This document shows, piece after piece, positions 1 to 8,629 of a stretch of DNA of 32,165 bases; positions within the stretch are counted from its first letter, which is position 1; each line of letters opens with the position of its first letter. The DNA is from a virus, in the IMG/VR virus record IMGVR_UViG_3300033142_000221, positions 1-32,165 of that record. The stretch is one strand, 5' to 3'. Both the position numbers and the translations under genes were made by a program. The notes under the pieces are model-generated. The model was given only the letters and a program-made list of their open reading frames with translations, had not been told where the DNA came from and searched no databases.

Positions 1-447
1 GCATTTGATGATTATGTATTAGCTAAATTAGGAATTATAGAGGGTAAGCCTTTAGAAAATATATTAAGTTTTTTTAGAGTATCAACACATGAGTTAGATA
101 ATACCTGGAGAATACATTCAGATTTAAATATAAATGGTCAGAGGCCTGATAGGGCTGCTGTTCTTTATATGTCTCCGAGAGAATTAGAAGAGTTACATGG
201 GACTGCTTTTTGGGAGCATGAGGTTTATGGAAAAGATTTACCATCTCATATTACTGATGAAGATTATGATAATTTAATAAGAGTAGATTCTGAGAACTTA
301 GATATGTGGAGGTTAGTTTCTGTTTCAGGCTATGAACAAAATAGATTAATTTCTTATCCAGCAAATTATTTTCATAGTAAGTATCCAAATAAATCATGGA
401 AAGAAGGCCGAGAAATATATGTTATATTTTATAAATTTAAAAATTAA
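1..447 (+). CDS. 2-oxoglutarate/Fe(II) oxygenase-like protein, C-terminal fragment
   Basis: The reading frame is open from the first base of the window, so the true start lies upstream; 148 residues are visible. An HxD pair sits at fragment residues 39-41 in the context WRIHSD, followed by RAAVLYMS, GTAFWEH, and a distal FHS histidine at residue 125 preceded by RLISYPANY. This spacing (HxD, then a Gly-Thr turn, then Arg and a distal His near YPAN-FHS) is the pattern of small prolyl-hydroxylase-like Fe(II)/2-oxoglutarate enzymes such as the DUF6445 type found in phages and bacteria. The predicted chemistry is oxidation of an unknown substrate. It is encoded just before the packaging genes, and a three-base gap separates it from the next gene. 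The motif is read from the sequence; the family name is from memory; the substrate is unknown. Confidence 0.6.
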   Translation, partial: AFDDYVLAKLGIIEGKPLENILSFFRVSTHELDNTWRIHSDLNINGQRPDRAAVLYMSPRELEELHGTAFWEHEVYGKDLPSHITDEDYDNLIRVDSENLDMWRLVSVSGYEQNRLISYPANYFHSKYPNKSWKEGREIYVIFYKFKN

Positions 448-450
448 ATC

Positions 451-651
451 ATGGGAGTACAAAAAAATATTGGATTATTAAAAGCAAAAAACGAACAGCT
501 AACAGAAAATTTAAAACTTCTTATTAAAGAAGAGCAACAAACCAGAGAGCTTGCTATAGGTTGTTTAGAGTTATTAAAGTTAATGCCAGGGTATGAAAAA
601 GCTTTAGAACAATTACAAAAAAATAATACAGATGGACATAAGGGAGCTTAA
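451..651 (+). CDS. Small helical protein of unknown function
   Basis: A 66-residue protein beginning ATGGGAGTAC, three bases after the oxygenase stop. It is almost entirely charged/leucine helix (repeating L/I with E, K and Q), suggesting a short coiled coil, and no catalytic motif is visible. Its 3' end overlaps the next gene by 20 bases in another frame, which favours both being real and translationally coupled. Its place two genes before the large terminase suggests an accessory role in packaging or head assembly, but this is inference from position only. I do not recognise the family. Confidence 0.55.
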   Translation: MGVQKNIGLLKAKNEQLTENLKLLIKEEQQTRELAIGCLELLKLMPGYEKALEQLQKNNTDGHKGA

Positions 652-910
652 GTCAAATATTATAGAGGCAGGAGAGAAGGCTGTAAAGCAACTAATAAAA
701 GTGGCAAAAGAGGATATTATCAAATATGATAAAGATGACGAGTTGGCTGCTGATAGGTTAAAGAACGCAGCTGCTACTAAAAAATTATGTATTATGGATG
801 CATTTGAAATTTTAAAACGTATAGAGGAAGAGAAAGCTTTATTAGATGGCAATGTAATAGAAAAGAAAAATAATATACCTAAAGGATTTGCAGAGTCAAG
901 ATCAAAATAA
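632..910 (+). CDS. Candidate terminase small subunit
   Basis: A 92-residue, all-helical charged protein. Its central block ELAADRLKNAAATKKL followed by a DAFEILKRIEEE helix is one I remember as conserved directly upstream of large terminase genes in flavobacterial phages. Small terminases recognise the phage DNA and regulate the motor, and this is the best candidate by position and size. No obvious helix-turn-helix was identified, so the assignment rests on context. The start ATG lies inside the previous gene and the last 23 bases overlap the start of the large terminase, an arrangement typical of coupled translation. It could instead be another small head-assembly factor. Confidence 0.5.
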   Translation: MDIRELKSNIIEAGEKAVKQLIKVAKEDIIKYDKDDELAADRLKNAAATKKLCIMDAFEILKRIEEEKALLDGNVIEKKNNIPKGFAESRSK

Positions 911-3134
911 ATTATATAGAGAATTAAATAAGTTTATTCCAAACTCTGTTATTGCAAATAAAAACAGAGCACGAAGCTGGTTATATGGTTATAATGAGAA
1001 GTATGATGTTGTTGTAATATCAAGAACAGGCCAGATAGAAAGTGTTATTGATATTAATGGATTAAAGATAGCATTACCAAAACCTCCTAAAAATATATAT
1101 AAAAGATCTAAAGATAAAAAAGATCAATACTGGGAGTCATACCCTATACCTAAAGAATTAGGTAGAATGAAATCTATATTTCAGTGGCATAGTACTCCAG
1201 AGAACTTTAAAGCACAGTGGGTAGATTATATAGAAGAAGAGTTTGATAGAAGAGAGCAGGGTTACTGGTTTATGAATAACGGGATTCCTACCTATATAAC
1301 AGGAACTCACTATATGTATTTACAGTGGACAAAAATAGATGTCGGTAATCCTGACTTTAGAGAGGCTAATAGAATATTTTATATATTCTGGGAAGCTTGT
1401 AAGGCTGATAAGAGAAGTTTTGGAATGTGTTATTTAAAAATTAGACGTTCAGGATTTTCATTTATGAGTTCTTGTGAGGGAGTTAATCAAGCAACTATTA
1501 CAAAAGACTCAAGAATAGGAATACTTTCTAAAACAGGATCAGATGCTAAGAAAATGTTTACCGATAAAGTAGTCCCTATATCTAATAATTATCCATTCTT
1601 TTTTAAGCCGATACAAGATGGTATGGATAAACCTAAAACAGAATTAGCATATAGGGTTCCAGCATCTAAGATCACAAAAAAGAATATGCACGCTTTAGCT
1701 GATGAAGAGTTAGAAGGATTAGATACAACTATTGATTGGAAAAATACAGGAGACAATAGTTATGATGGTGAGAAGCTACAATTGTTATTACATGATGAGA
1801 GTGGTAAATGGGAAAAGCCTGATAACATCTTGAATAACTGGCGAGTAACTAAAACTTGTTTACGATTAGGTAGTAAGATTATTGGCAAATGTATGATGGG
1901 ATCTACATCTAACGCTTTAGACAAAGGAGGTGCTAACTTTAAATCATTATATGAAGACTCTATGCCTTCTAAAAGAAATGCTAATGGTCAAACAAAGTCA
2001 GGATTATATTGTTTGTTTGTACCTATGGAATGGAACTTTGAAGGATATATAGATAGATATGGTATGCCTGTTTTTAAAACACCAATCAAACCAATTATAG
2101 GTATAGATGGAGAGGATATAAAAATAGGAGCTATTGATTATTGGGAAAATGAGGTTAACTCTTTAACCCAAGATCCAGACGCTTTAAATGAATTTTACAG
2201 GCAATTTCCAAGAAGCGAGTCTCATGCTTTTAGAGATGAAAGTAAACAATCTATATTTAATCTAACAAAGATATATCAACAAATAGATTACAATGATTCA
2301 TTAATAACTGATCATCATTTAACAAGAGGATCTTTTTCGTGGAAGAATGGAATTAAAGATACTGAAGTTATATGGAGTCCTAATAATAGAGGTAGATTTT
2401 TAGTTAGCTGGACACCCCCTCCACATTTACAAAATAATATAGTAACAAGTAGAGGGATGAAAAGGCCTGGTAATGAACACATTGGCTCCTTTGGTTGTGA
2501 CTCTTATGATATATCTGGAGTGGTAGTAGGGAAGGGATCTAATGGAGCTTTGCATGGACTAACTAAGTTTAGTATGGAAGACGCTCCATCTAATGAATTC
2601 TTTTTAGAATATATTGCTCGACCACAAACTGCTGAGATATTCTTTGAAGAAGTTTTAATGGCTTGTATTTTTTATGGTATGCCTATACTTTGTGAAAATA
2701 ATAAACCTCGTTTATTATATCATTTTAAAAATAGAGGATATAGAGGATTTTCATTAAACAGGCCAGATAAAACTTATAATAAATTATCTAAAACAGAAAG
2801 AGAATTAGGTGGAATTCCTAACACTTCTGAAGATGTAAAACAGTCACACGCATCAGCTATAGAATCTTATATAGAAAAATATGTAGGAATAGATTTTAAT
2901 GGAGAATATAGGGATGCAGGAGATATGGGTACTATGTATTTTGGGAAAACATTAGAAGACTGGGCAAAGTTTGATATTAGTAACAGAACTAAGTTTGATG
3001 CAGCTATTAGTTCTGGCTTAGCTATTATGGCTAATCAGAAACACTTATATACACCATCTAAACAACAATCAAAAATAATCGTTAACTTTGCAAGATATAA
3101 TAATACCAGCAACAAAAGTCAAATAATCACATGA
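888..3134 (+). CDS. terL: Terminase large subunit (packaging ATPase/nuclease)
   Basis: The motor protein that pumps DNA into the prohead through the portal and cuts it. About 748 residues. The ATPase half has a deviant Walker A around residues 184-192 (KIRRSGFSF, in place of the usual GxxxxGK[ST]), a Walker B LLLHDE with D303-E304, and a coupling-like motif GSTSN at 338-342. The nuclease half has an acidic FGCDSYD block with D538 and D541, and E603 in LCENN, fitting the RNase H-like metal site. The deviant Walker A and the GSTSNALDKGG block are typical, as I remember them, of crAss-like terminases. The start is the TTG at 888: the frame is closed by a stop at 858-860 and no ATG occurs before the conserved N-terminal block. 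It overlaps the upstream gene by 23 bases and the portal by four (ATGA). Confidence 0.9.
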   Translation: MQSQDQNKLYRELNKFIPNSVIANKNRARSWLYGYNEKYDVVVISRTGQIESVIDINGLKIALPKPPKNIYKRSKDKKDQYWESYPIPKELGRMKSIFQWHSTPENFKAQWVDYIEEEFDRREQGYWFMNNGIPTYITGTHYMYLQWTKIDVGNPDFREANRIFYIFWEACKADKRSFGMCYLKIRRSGFSFMSSCEGVNQATITKDSRIGILSKTGSDAKKMFTDKVVPISNNYPFFFKPIQDGMDKPKTELAYRVPASKITKKNMHALADEELEGLDTTIDWKNTGDNSYDGEKLQLLLHDESGKWEKPDNILNNWRVTKTCLRLGSKIIGKCMMGSTSNALDKGGANFKSLYEDSMPSKRNANGQTKSGLYCLFVPMEWNFEGYIDRYGMPVFKTPIKPIIGIDGEDIKIGAIDYWENEVNSLTQDPDALNEFYRQFPRSESHAFRDESKQSIFNLTKIYQQIDYNDSLITDHHLTRGSFSWKNGIKDTEVIWSPNNRGRFLVSWTPPPHLQNNIVTSRGMKRPGNEHIGSFGCDSYDISGVVVGKGSNGALHGLTKFSMEDAPSNEFFLEYIARPQTAEIFFEEVLMACIFYGMPILCENNKPRLLYHFKNRGYRGFSLNRPDKTYNKLSKTERELGGIPNTSEDVKQSHASAIESYIEKYVGIDFNGEYRDAGDMGTMYFGKTLEDWAKFDISNRTKFDAAISSGLAIMANQKHLYTPSKQQSKIIVNFARYNNTSNKSQIIT

Positions 3135-5566
3135 AAGATGTCAAAATAAATATTAGTTCTGCTGTATTCCCTAATCAATTTGCTACAGATAAACAAAAAG
3201 CAACAGATGAGTTTGGATTACAGGTAGGGCAAGCAATACAGTACGAATGGTTTAGGAAAGATGGAATGCGTTGTAGGTTCTATAATCAATGGAATGAATT
3301 TCATAGATTAAGACTTTATGCTCGTGGAGAACAATCAGTTGCTAAGTATAAAAATGAATTAGCAGTAGACGGAGATTTATCATATTTAAATTTAGACTGG
3401 ACTCCTGTGCCTATCATACCTAAGTTTGTAGACATTGTTGTTAATGGAATGTCAGACAGATTGTTTAAAGTTAATTGTATTGCTCAAGATGCTATGTCAG
3501 CAGAAAAGAGAAATCAGTTTCAAACAATGGTTGAGACTAATGTGGCGGCAGAGCAGTTGTGGGGACAAATAGAAAAAGACTTTCAAGTTCAAATGTTTAA
3601 TGTTGATCCTGAAACTTTACCGCAGAGTGATTCGGAGATGGAGTTGTATATGCAACTTAATTATAAGCCAGGGATTGAGATTGCAAATGAAATTGCTATC
3701 AATACTATGTTGGAAGAGAATCATTATGTAGACATTCGTAAAAGAGTGGATTATGATATTGCCACATTAGGTATAGGAATAACTCGACACTCATTTCAAC
3801 CAGGTGATGGTATTAAGGTAGACTATGTTGATCCTGCTAATGTTGTTTATAGTTATACAGAAGATCCTTATTTTAAAGACTGTTTTTATTGGGGTGAAAT
3901 TAAAACTCTACCTATTACAGAGTTAATAAAGATTGATCCTGATATTACTAACGAACAAATGGAGGAAATATCTAAATACAGCCAGTCATGGTACGATTAT
4001 TACAATGTAGCACAGATGTATGAGAACAGTATGTTCTCCAGAGATACTTGTACTTTATTATATTTTAATTATAAGACTACTAATAGTTTTGTATATAAAA
4101 AGAAAAAAACTGCAGAGGGTACTTATAAAACCGTAGAAAAGAATGATGAGTTTAATCCTCCACAAGAAATGATGGATGAGGGTGGCTTTGAAAAAGTAGA
4201 AAAAAGAATTGACGTTTGGTATGAGGGTGTAATGGTTATGGGGACAAACATTATTCTGAAATGGCAAATGATGGAGAATATGGTAAGGCCTAATTCTGCT
4301 AATCAATTTGCTATGCCAAATTATGTGGCTTGTGCACCAAGAATGTATAAAGGTGTTTTAGAATCTTTAGTAAGAAGAATGATTCCTTTTGCTGATCTAA
4401 TTCAAATAAGTCATTTAAAAATACAACAGGTAGTATCTAAAGTGGTGCCTGATGGTGTGTTTATAGATGCTGACGGGTTAAGTGAAGTTGATCTTGGAAC
4501 AGGAGCGGCATATAATCCAGAGGATGCTTTAAGATTATATTTTCAAACAGGTAGTGTAGTAGGTAGAAGTTATACGCAAGACGGTGAGTTTAATAATGCT
4601 AAAGTGCCTATTACTCAATTAACTTCAAGCAGTGGTCAAAGTAAGATGCAAATGCTTATAGGTAATTATAATCATTACTTAGGAATGTTAAGACAAGTAA
4701 CAGGTCTTAATGAGGCACGTGATGGTTCGATGCCAGATCCAAATTCATTAGTTGGAGTTCAGAAGTTAGCTGCTTTAAATTCTAATGTAGCTACTCGACA
4801 TATATTAAATGCAAGTTTATATATAACAAAAACTTTAGCTGAAGCTCTTTCAATAAGGACTGCAGATATTTTACAGTATGCAGATTTCAGAGATGAGTTT
4901 GCGATGCAGATTGGTAAATATAACTTAGGTATTTTAGAAGAGATTAAAAATCTTTATATATATGACTTTGGAATCTTTATTGAAATGAGTCCTGATGAAG
5001 AAGAAAAACAACAGTTAGAACAGAATATACAGATGGCTTTACAAAATGGAGGTATTGACTTAGAAGACGCTATTGATATTAGAACGATTAGTAATTTAAA
5101 AATGGCTAATCAATTATTAAAAGTAAAGCGTAAGCAAACAGAAGCTGAAAAACAAAAACAAACTCAACAGGCTCAAGCTATGCAAAACCAACAAGCTCAA
5201 CAATTACAACAAGCTCAAGCTCAAGCTAAAATGCAACAAACTCAAGCCGAGATACAAGCTAAAATACAAATTAAACAAGCGGAGATTTCTTTTGAAATTG
5301 AGAAACAAAACAATGAAGCTGAGCTTAAGCGTAGACTAATGGATGTTGAGTTTAATTACAACATGCAGCTTAGGGGTATGGAGCAAGAGCAAATAGACAT
5401 GCGGGAACAAAAGAAAGAGGATGGTAAGTCTCAAAGAATAGCTGAAGGTAATACCCAACAATCTAAAATGATTGAACAACGTAAAAGAAATTTACCTGCT
5501 ATGAACTTTGAATCTAATGAAGATAGTTTAGATGGATTTGATTTAGCAGAATTTAACCCAAGATAG
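3131..5566 (+). CDS. Portal protein
   Basis: The dodecameric portal vertex protein through which DNA enters and leaves the head. The N-terminal third carries the block EFHRLRLYARGEQSVAKYK, followed by DLSYLNLDW and PVPIIPKFVDIVVNGM, which I recognise from crAss-like and flavobacterial podovirus portals. At 811 residues it has the expected length for this group. The C-terminal part (roughly residues 655-770) is a long Gln/Ala/Lys coiled coil with a QAQ/QQ-rich core at about 671-718, a feature of large podovirus portals whose barrel projects into the head. It sits directly after the terminase with an ATGA overlap. A TAACTTTG box lies 41 bases before the start, inside the terminase gene, and could be a promoter, but this is weak. 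Confidence 0.88.
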   Translation: MKDVKINISSAVFPNQFATDKQKATDEFGLQVGQAIQYEWFRKDGMRCRFYNQWNEFHRLRLYARGEQSVAKYKNELAVDGDLSYLNLDWTPVPIIPKFVDIVVNGMSDRLFKVNCIAQDAMSAEKRNQFQTMVETNVAAEQLWGQIEKDFQVQMFNVDPETLPQSDSEMELYMQLNYKPGIEIANEIAINTMLEENHYVDIRKRVDYDIATLGIGITRHSFQPGDGIKVDYVDPANVVYSYTEDPYFKDCFYWGEIKTLPITELIKIDPDITNEQMEEISKYSQSWYDYYNVAQMYENSMFSRDTCTLLYFNYKTTNSFVYKKKKTAEGTYKTVEKNDEFNPPQEMMDEGGFEKVEKRIDVWYEGVMVMGTNIILKWQMMENMVRPNSANQFAMPNYVACAPRMYKGVLESLVRRMIPFADLIQISHLKIQQVVSKVVPDGVFIDADGLSEVDLGTGAAYNPEDALRLYFQTGSVVGRSYTQDGEFNNAKVPITQLTSSSGQSKMQMLIGNYNHYLGMLRQVTGLNEARDGSMPDPNSLVGVQKLAALNSNVATRHILNASLYITKTLAEALSIRTADILQYADFRDEFAMQIGKYNLGILEEIKNLYIYDFGIFIEMSPDEEEKQQLEQNIQMALQNGGIDLEDAIDIRTISNLKMANQLLKVKRKQTEAEKQKQTQQAQAMQNQQAQQLQQAQAQAKMQQTQAEIQAKIQIKQAEISFEIEKQNNEAELKRRLMDVEFNYNMQLRGMEQEQIDMREQKKEDGKSQRIAEGNTQQSKMIEQRKRNLPAMNFESNEDSLDGFDLAEFNPR
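5141..5284 (+). repeat. Gln/Ala low-complexity coding repeat in the portal gene
   Basis: CAA/CAG and GCT codons alternate in irregular short repeats (for example CAAGCTCAAGCT) encoding a QAQAQ-type stretch at portal residues 671-718. It is in frame and part of the C-terminal coiled coil, so it is a protein-level feature and not an intergenic repeat. Such tracts may vary in length between related genomes. Confidence 0.7.
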
Positions 5567-5567
5567 T

Positions 5568-5939
5568 ATGCCAACTGATCCAATAAAAAGAGGTCGTAAG
5601 AAACATTTAAGAAACCTTAAACGAAATAAGTCAGGGAGAAACGCTACTGTAAAAATGGAGTTTTTTCCTAATGAGCCTAAAGTTGTTGACAATGGGAGAG
5701 ATAAAAAAAAGGTAAGACATTATGCTGCACCTTCTATTACATTTAAGGGGGATGAAAAGGCCAGGCCGCAATCTTTTAAAGAAGCTTTAAAAGCAGGAGA
5801 AGTTTATGAATTTAAAAGTAAAAAAAGAGCAGAAAGATTTGCAGCTGGATCTTGGAAAAAAGGAGCGGCTAAAAGGCAGGCTATGAAAGCATATAGAGCT
5901 AAAAAGAAGGCTGAAAGAAAGGCTAAAAAAAATAAATAA
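5568..5939 (+). CDS. Small, highly basic head-cluster protein, unknown function
   Basis: A 123-residue protein starting one base after the portal stop (TAGTATG). Both ends are strongly basic: a KRGRKKHLRNLKRNK stretch near the N-terminus and an Ala/Lys/Arg helix at the C-terminus. The middle holds a YAAPSITFKGD segment and a KRAERFAAGSWKKG segment. I remember related F-x-x-A-x-x-F-A-x-GSWK segments as recurrent in phage structural genes, without a known role. The charge suggests DNA or nucleoid contact inside the head or binding to an acidic partner such as the scaffold encoded next. Position between portal and scaffold candidate makes a minor head protein plausible. Function is not established. 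Confidence 0.65.
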   Translation: MPTDPIKRGRKKHLRNLKRNKSGRNATVKMEFFPNEPKVVDNGRDKKKVRHYAAPSITFKGDEKARPQSFKEALKAGEVYEFKSKKRAERFAAGSWKKGAAKRQAMKAYRAKKKAERKAKKNK

Positions 5940-5947
5940 ATAAATAT

Positions 5948-5955
5948 TAACTTTG
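5948..5955 (+). promoter_or_regulatory. Bacteroidota-type -7 promoter box before the scaffold gene
   Basis: TAACTTTG matches the TAnnTTTG -7 consensus of Bacteroidota sigma factors and lies 23 bases before the ATG at 5979, in the 39-base gap. No clear TTG box is visible at the -33 position. The leader is A/T-only near the start (AATTAAATAAAATGG), the usual A-rich initiation context in this phylum. Confidence 0.45.
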
Positions 5956-5978
5956 TAACCTAAATTAAATTAAATAAA

Positions 5979-7100
5979 ATGGAAGAGAATAAATTTACAG
6001 TAAAAGACGTATCTGGGGTTGAAAAATCCAAAGTAGAAGTGGAAGAAAAGCTACTTAAAGAACATGAAGAGAAGTTTGAATCAACAGAAAATACAGATTC
6101 AACAGTAGAAAAATTAGAATTAAAGAATGAGGATCAACAAGAAGTAGAAACTCAAGCATCAGAGTTAAAAGATGCAGACGTTCTTTCTTATATTAAAAAT
6201 AGATACGATAAAGATATCGAATCAGTAGATCAGTTGTTTGAAACAAAAGAATCAAACGATGATTTACCAGAAGATGTTGCAGCGTATTTTAAGTACAAAA
6301 AAGAAACTGGAAGAGGAATTAATGATTTTGTAAAATTACAACAAAATTATGATGAAATGGACAGTGATAAATTGTTATCTCAATATTATTCTCAAACTGA
6401 AGAAGGTTTAGATAGTGAGGATATTAAAGACTTAATGGTAGATAAATTTGGTTATGACGAAGATTTAGATGAACCATCTCACATTAAGAAGATTGAGAGA
6501 GCAAAGAAAAGAGAACTTGTAAAGGCTAAAAAGTTTTTAAATGAACAAAAAGATAAATATAAAGCTCCTCTTGAGTCAAGTGGGGGTGGATTATCTGGAG
6601 AGTCCATGGAGGAATTTAATAGCTATAAAAGTTATGTAGAGGAATCTACCAGTGCGAAAGAAGCACAGAAGAAAAGGTATGACTATTTTCTTACTAAAAC
6701 CAATGAGGTTTTTAACGATGAGTTCAAAGGTTTTGAGTTCAATGTCGGGGAAAAAAGTTTTATGTTTAAACCTGGTGATAGTGCTGAGTTGAAAAGTAAG
6801 CAATCTAATGTTAATAATTTCGTGAATAAATACATGGATAAAGACAGTGGATTAATGAATGACGCTCAGGGATATCATAGAGCTATGTCAGTTGCTATGA
6901 ATCTTGACAAATTTGCTGAATTCTTTTATAATCAGGGAATGACCGAAGCTGTAGATAATGTTTCTAAAAAATCTAAAAACATTAATATGGATATTCGTAA
7001 AGCCCCACAAAGTTTCAACAAAGATGGATTGAAGATTAGAGCTGTAGGCGATAATAGCAGTGGTAAGGGACTCAAAATTAGAAGTATAAAACACAAATAA
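5979..7100 (+). CDS. Candidate scaffolding protein
   Basis: A 373-residue protein directly upstream of the major capsid gene, the normal scaffold position. The first two thirds are very acidic and helical (runs of E, D and K; EVEEKLLKEHEEKFES near the start), with repeated charged helices and little hydrophobic core. The last 50 residues become basic (KKSKNINMDIRKAPQ and KGLKIRSIKHK), which is typical of scaffolds whose C-terminal basic helix-turn binds the acidic inner capsid surface. No protease active site was seen, so if the scaffold is removed by cleavage the protease lies elsewhere. It may be transcribed from the box at 5948. The assignment is from position and composition. Confidence 0.6.
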   Translation: MEENKFTVKDVSGVEKSKVEVEEKLLKEHEEKFESTENTDSTVEKLELKNEDQQEVETQASELKDADVLSYIKNRYDKDIESVDQLFETKESNDDLPEDVAAYFKYKKETGRGINDFVKLQQNYDEMDSDKLLSQYYSQTEEGLDSEDIKDLMVDKFGYDEDLDEPSHIKKIERAKKRELVKAKKFLNEQKDKYKAPLESSGGGLSGESMEEFNSYKSYVEESTSAKEAQKKRYDYFLTKTNEVFNDEFKGFEFNVGEKSFMFKPGDSAELKSKQSNVNNFVNKYMDKDSGLMNDAQGYHRAMSVAMNLDKFAEFFYNQGMTEAVDNVSKKSKNINMDIRKAPQSFNKDGLKIRAVGDNSSGKGLKIRSIKHK

Positions 7101-7121
7101 TAATTAAAAAAATTAAAAAAA

Positions 7122-8561
7122 ATGGCAGTAATTACACCTCCAGGATTTGATCTACAACCAAGTGGACAACAAGTAGCCCTGGCAACAAATTATATTAACA
7201 ACTTTGATTTTCTTTCTCAGTATCTTCCTGATACTTATGAAAAAGAATTTGAAAGATATGGTAATAGAACAGTAGCATCATTCTTAAGAATGGTTGGTGC
7301 TGAAATGCCTTCTAACTCTGACCTTATTAAATGGGCTGAGCAAGGAAGGTTACACACTAAGTATACAGCATGTACGTCTGCAGCAGCAGCAGCGGCTAAC
7401 GTAGCAGTATGGACTATCCCTACAGCTCAAGTTAACCCTCCAGCTCCAGCTTCAAGTGCTCCAGCTAATGGTTTTTCAGCAATCAGAGTAGGTCAAACTG
7501 TGATGATTTCTGATGAGACTGCTGGTTCAGTATTAAGCAACAAAGCAATTGTAACAAATGTTTCAGCAGCAGCTCCTTTTACAATAACTGTAGCTTACTA
7601 TGAAGCAGGTGGTCAAGCAGTAGCGGCAGGAGTAAACAGTAGTATATTTATTTATGGATCTGAGTTTAAGAAAGGTCAGTTAGGAATGACTGGTTCTATC
7701 GAAGCTCAAGACTATATTTTTGAAAACTCTCCAATTATCATTAAGGATACTTACGAAGTAAATGGTTCTGACATGGCTCAAATTGGATGGGTTGAGGTAA
7801 CTACAGAAAATGGTGCTAACGGATACCTATGGTACTTAAAGTCTGAGCACGAAACAAGACTTCGTTTTGAAGATTACTTAGAAACTGCAATGGTTGAAGC
7901 GGTTCCTGCAGAGCCAGGATCTGGTGCAGCTGGAGCAGGTGGTGCAGTAGGAAACAAAGGTTCTGAAGGAGTTTTCCATGTAGTAAACACAAGAGGAAAT
8001 GTATGGAGCGGGGGTAACCCAGTAGCTCTTGCAGGTTTCGATTCAGTAATCCAAAGACTTGATAAGCAAGGTGCTATTGAGGAAAATGTAATCTTTGTTA
8101 ACCGTCAGTTCTCATTTGATATTGATGATATGTTAGCTGCTCAAAACTCTTACGGAGCGGGTGGTACTTCATATGGTTTATTTGATAATGATGAAGAGAT
8201 GGCTTTAAACTTAGGATTTACAGGATTCAGAAGAGGTTATGATTTCTATAAGTCAGACTGGAAATACTTAAACGATCCTACTATGAGAGGTGGTTTAACA
8301 GGTGGTGCAATCAATGGACTTATGGTTCCAGCTGGTTCTACAACTGTATATGACCAAATCTTAGGTAAGAACGCTAAGAGACCATTCTTACACGTTAGAT
8401 ACAGAGCTTCTGAAACTGAAGACAGACGTTACAAAACTTGGATCACTGGTTCTGCTGGTGGAGCAAGAACATCTTCTTTAGATGCGATGACAGTTAACTT
8501 CTTATCGGAAAGAGCTGTATGTACTTTAGGTGCAAACAACTTCTTCTTATTTAGAGACTAA
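7122..8561 (+). CDS. Major capsid protein
   Basis: A 479-residue shell protein, probably HK97 fold. The N-terminal segment (NNFDFLSQYLPDTYEKEFER) and the block KDTYEVNGSDMAQIGWVEV, GYLWYLKSE and RLRFEDYLETAMVE resemble capsid proteins of crAss-like flavobacterial phages as I remember them. Residues about 82-182 form an Ala/Thr/Val-rich beta insertion (starting with an Ala run and containing VGQTVMISDE), likely a surface domain. It follows the scaffold candidate by 21 bases with an A-rich leader, and is followed by a strong intrinsic terminator, as expected for the most abundant virion protein. More C- and G-ending codons (AAC, TTC, CTT) are visible here than in neighbours, consistent with high expression. 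Confidence 0.82.
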   Translation: MAVITPPGFDLQPSGQQVALATNYINNFDFLSQYLPDTYEKEFERYGNRTVASFLRMVGAEMPSNSDLIKWAEQGRLHTKYTACTSAAAAAANVAVWTIPTAQVNPPAPASSAPANGFSAIRVGQTVMISDETAGSVLSNKAIVTNVSAAAPFTITVAYYEAGGQAVAAGVNSSIFIYGSEFKKGQLGMTGSIEAQDYIFENSPIIIKDTYEVNGSDMAQIGWVEVTTENGANGYLWYLKSEHETRLRFEDYLETAMVEAVPAEPGSGAAGAGGAVGNKGSEGVFHVVNTRGNVWSGGNPVALAGFDSVIQRLDKQGAIEENVIFVNRQFSFDIDDMLAAQNSYGAGGTSYGLFDNDEEMALNLGFTGFRRGYDFYKSDWKYLNDPTMRGGLTGGAINGLMVPAGSTTVYDQILGKNAKRPFLHVRYRASETEDRRYKTWITGSAGGARTSSLDAMTVNFLSERAVCTLGANNFFLFRD

Positions 8562-8576
8562 TAACTAACAATCATT

Positions 8577-8606
8577 AGGGGAGGATTAACCTCCTCCCCT
8601 TTTTTT
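8577..8606 (+). terminator. Intrinsic terminator after the major capsid gene
   Basis: A perfect eight-base stem GGGGAGGA / TCCTCCCC (8578-8585 with 8592-8599), loop TTAACC, followed by seven T residues. This lies 16 bases after the capsid stop codon. Readthrough would feed the next gene. Confidence 0.9.
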
Positions 8607-8613
8607 AACTTTA
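8606..8613 (+). promoter_or_regulatory. Weak -7-like box after the capsid terminator
   Basis: TAACTTTA differs by one base from TAnnTTTG and is placed 16 bases before the ATG at 8630. The following leader (AATTAAATTATAATAAAATG) closely resembles the leader of the gene at 5979, which carries a perfect box. It may restart transcription after the terminator. Confidence 0.3.
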
Positions 8614-8629
8614 ATTAAATTATAATAAA

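Noticed and set aside
3083-3090. TAACTTTG promoter-like box 41 bases before the portal start
   Set aside because: It lies in terminase coding sequence; the same octamer also occurs within the 677-residue gene at 20496-20503, so by itself it is not enough to call a promoter.
7378-7397. Repeated GCA triplets in the capsid gene
   Set aside because: It is an in-frame Ala run in the beta insertion, not a regulatory or mobile repeat.
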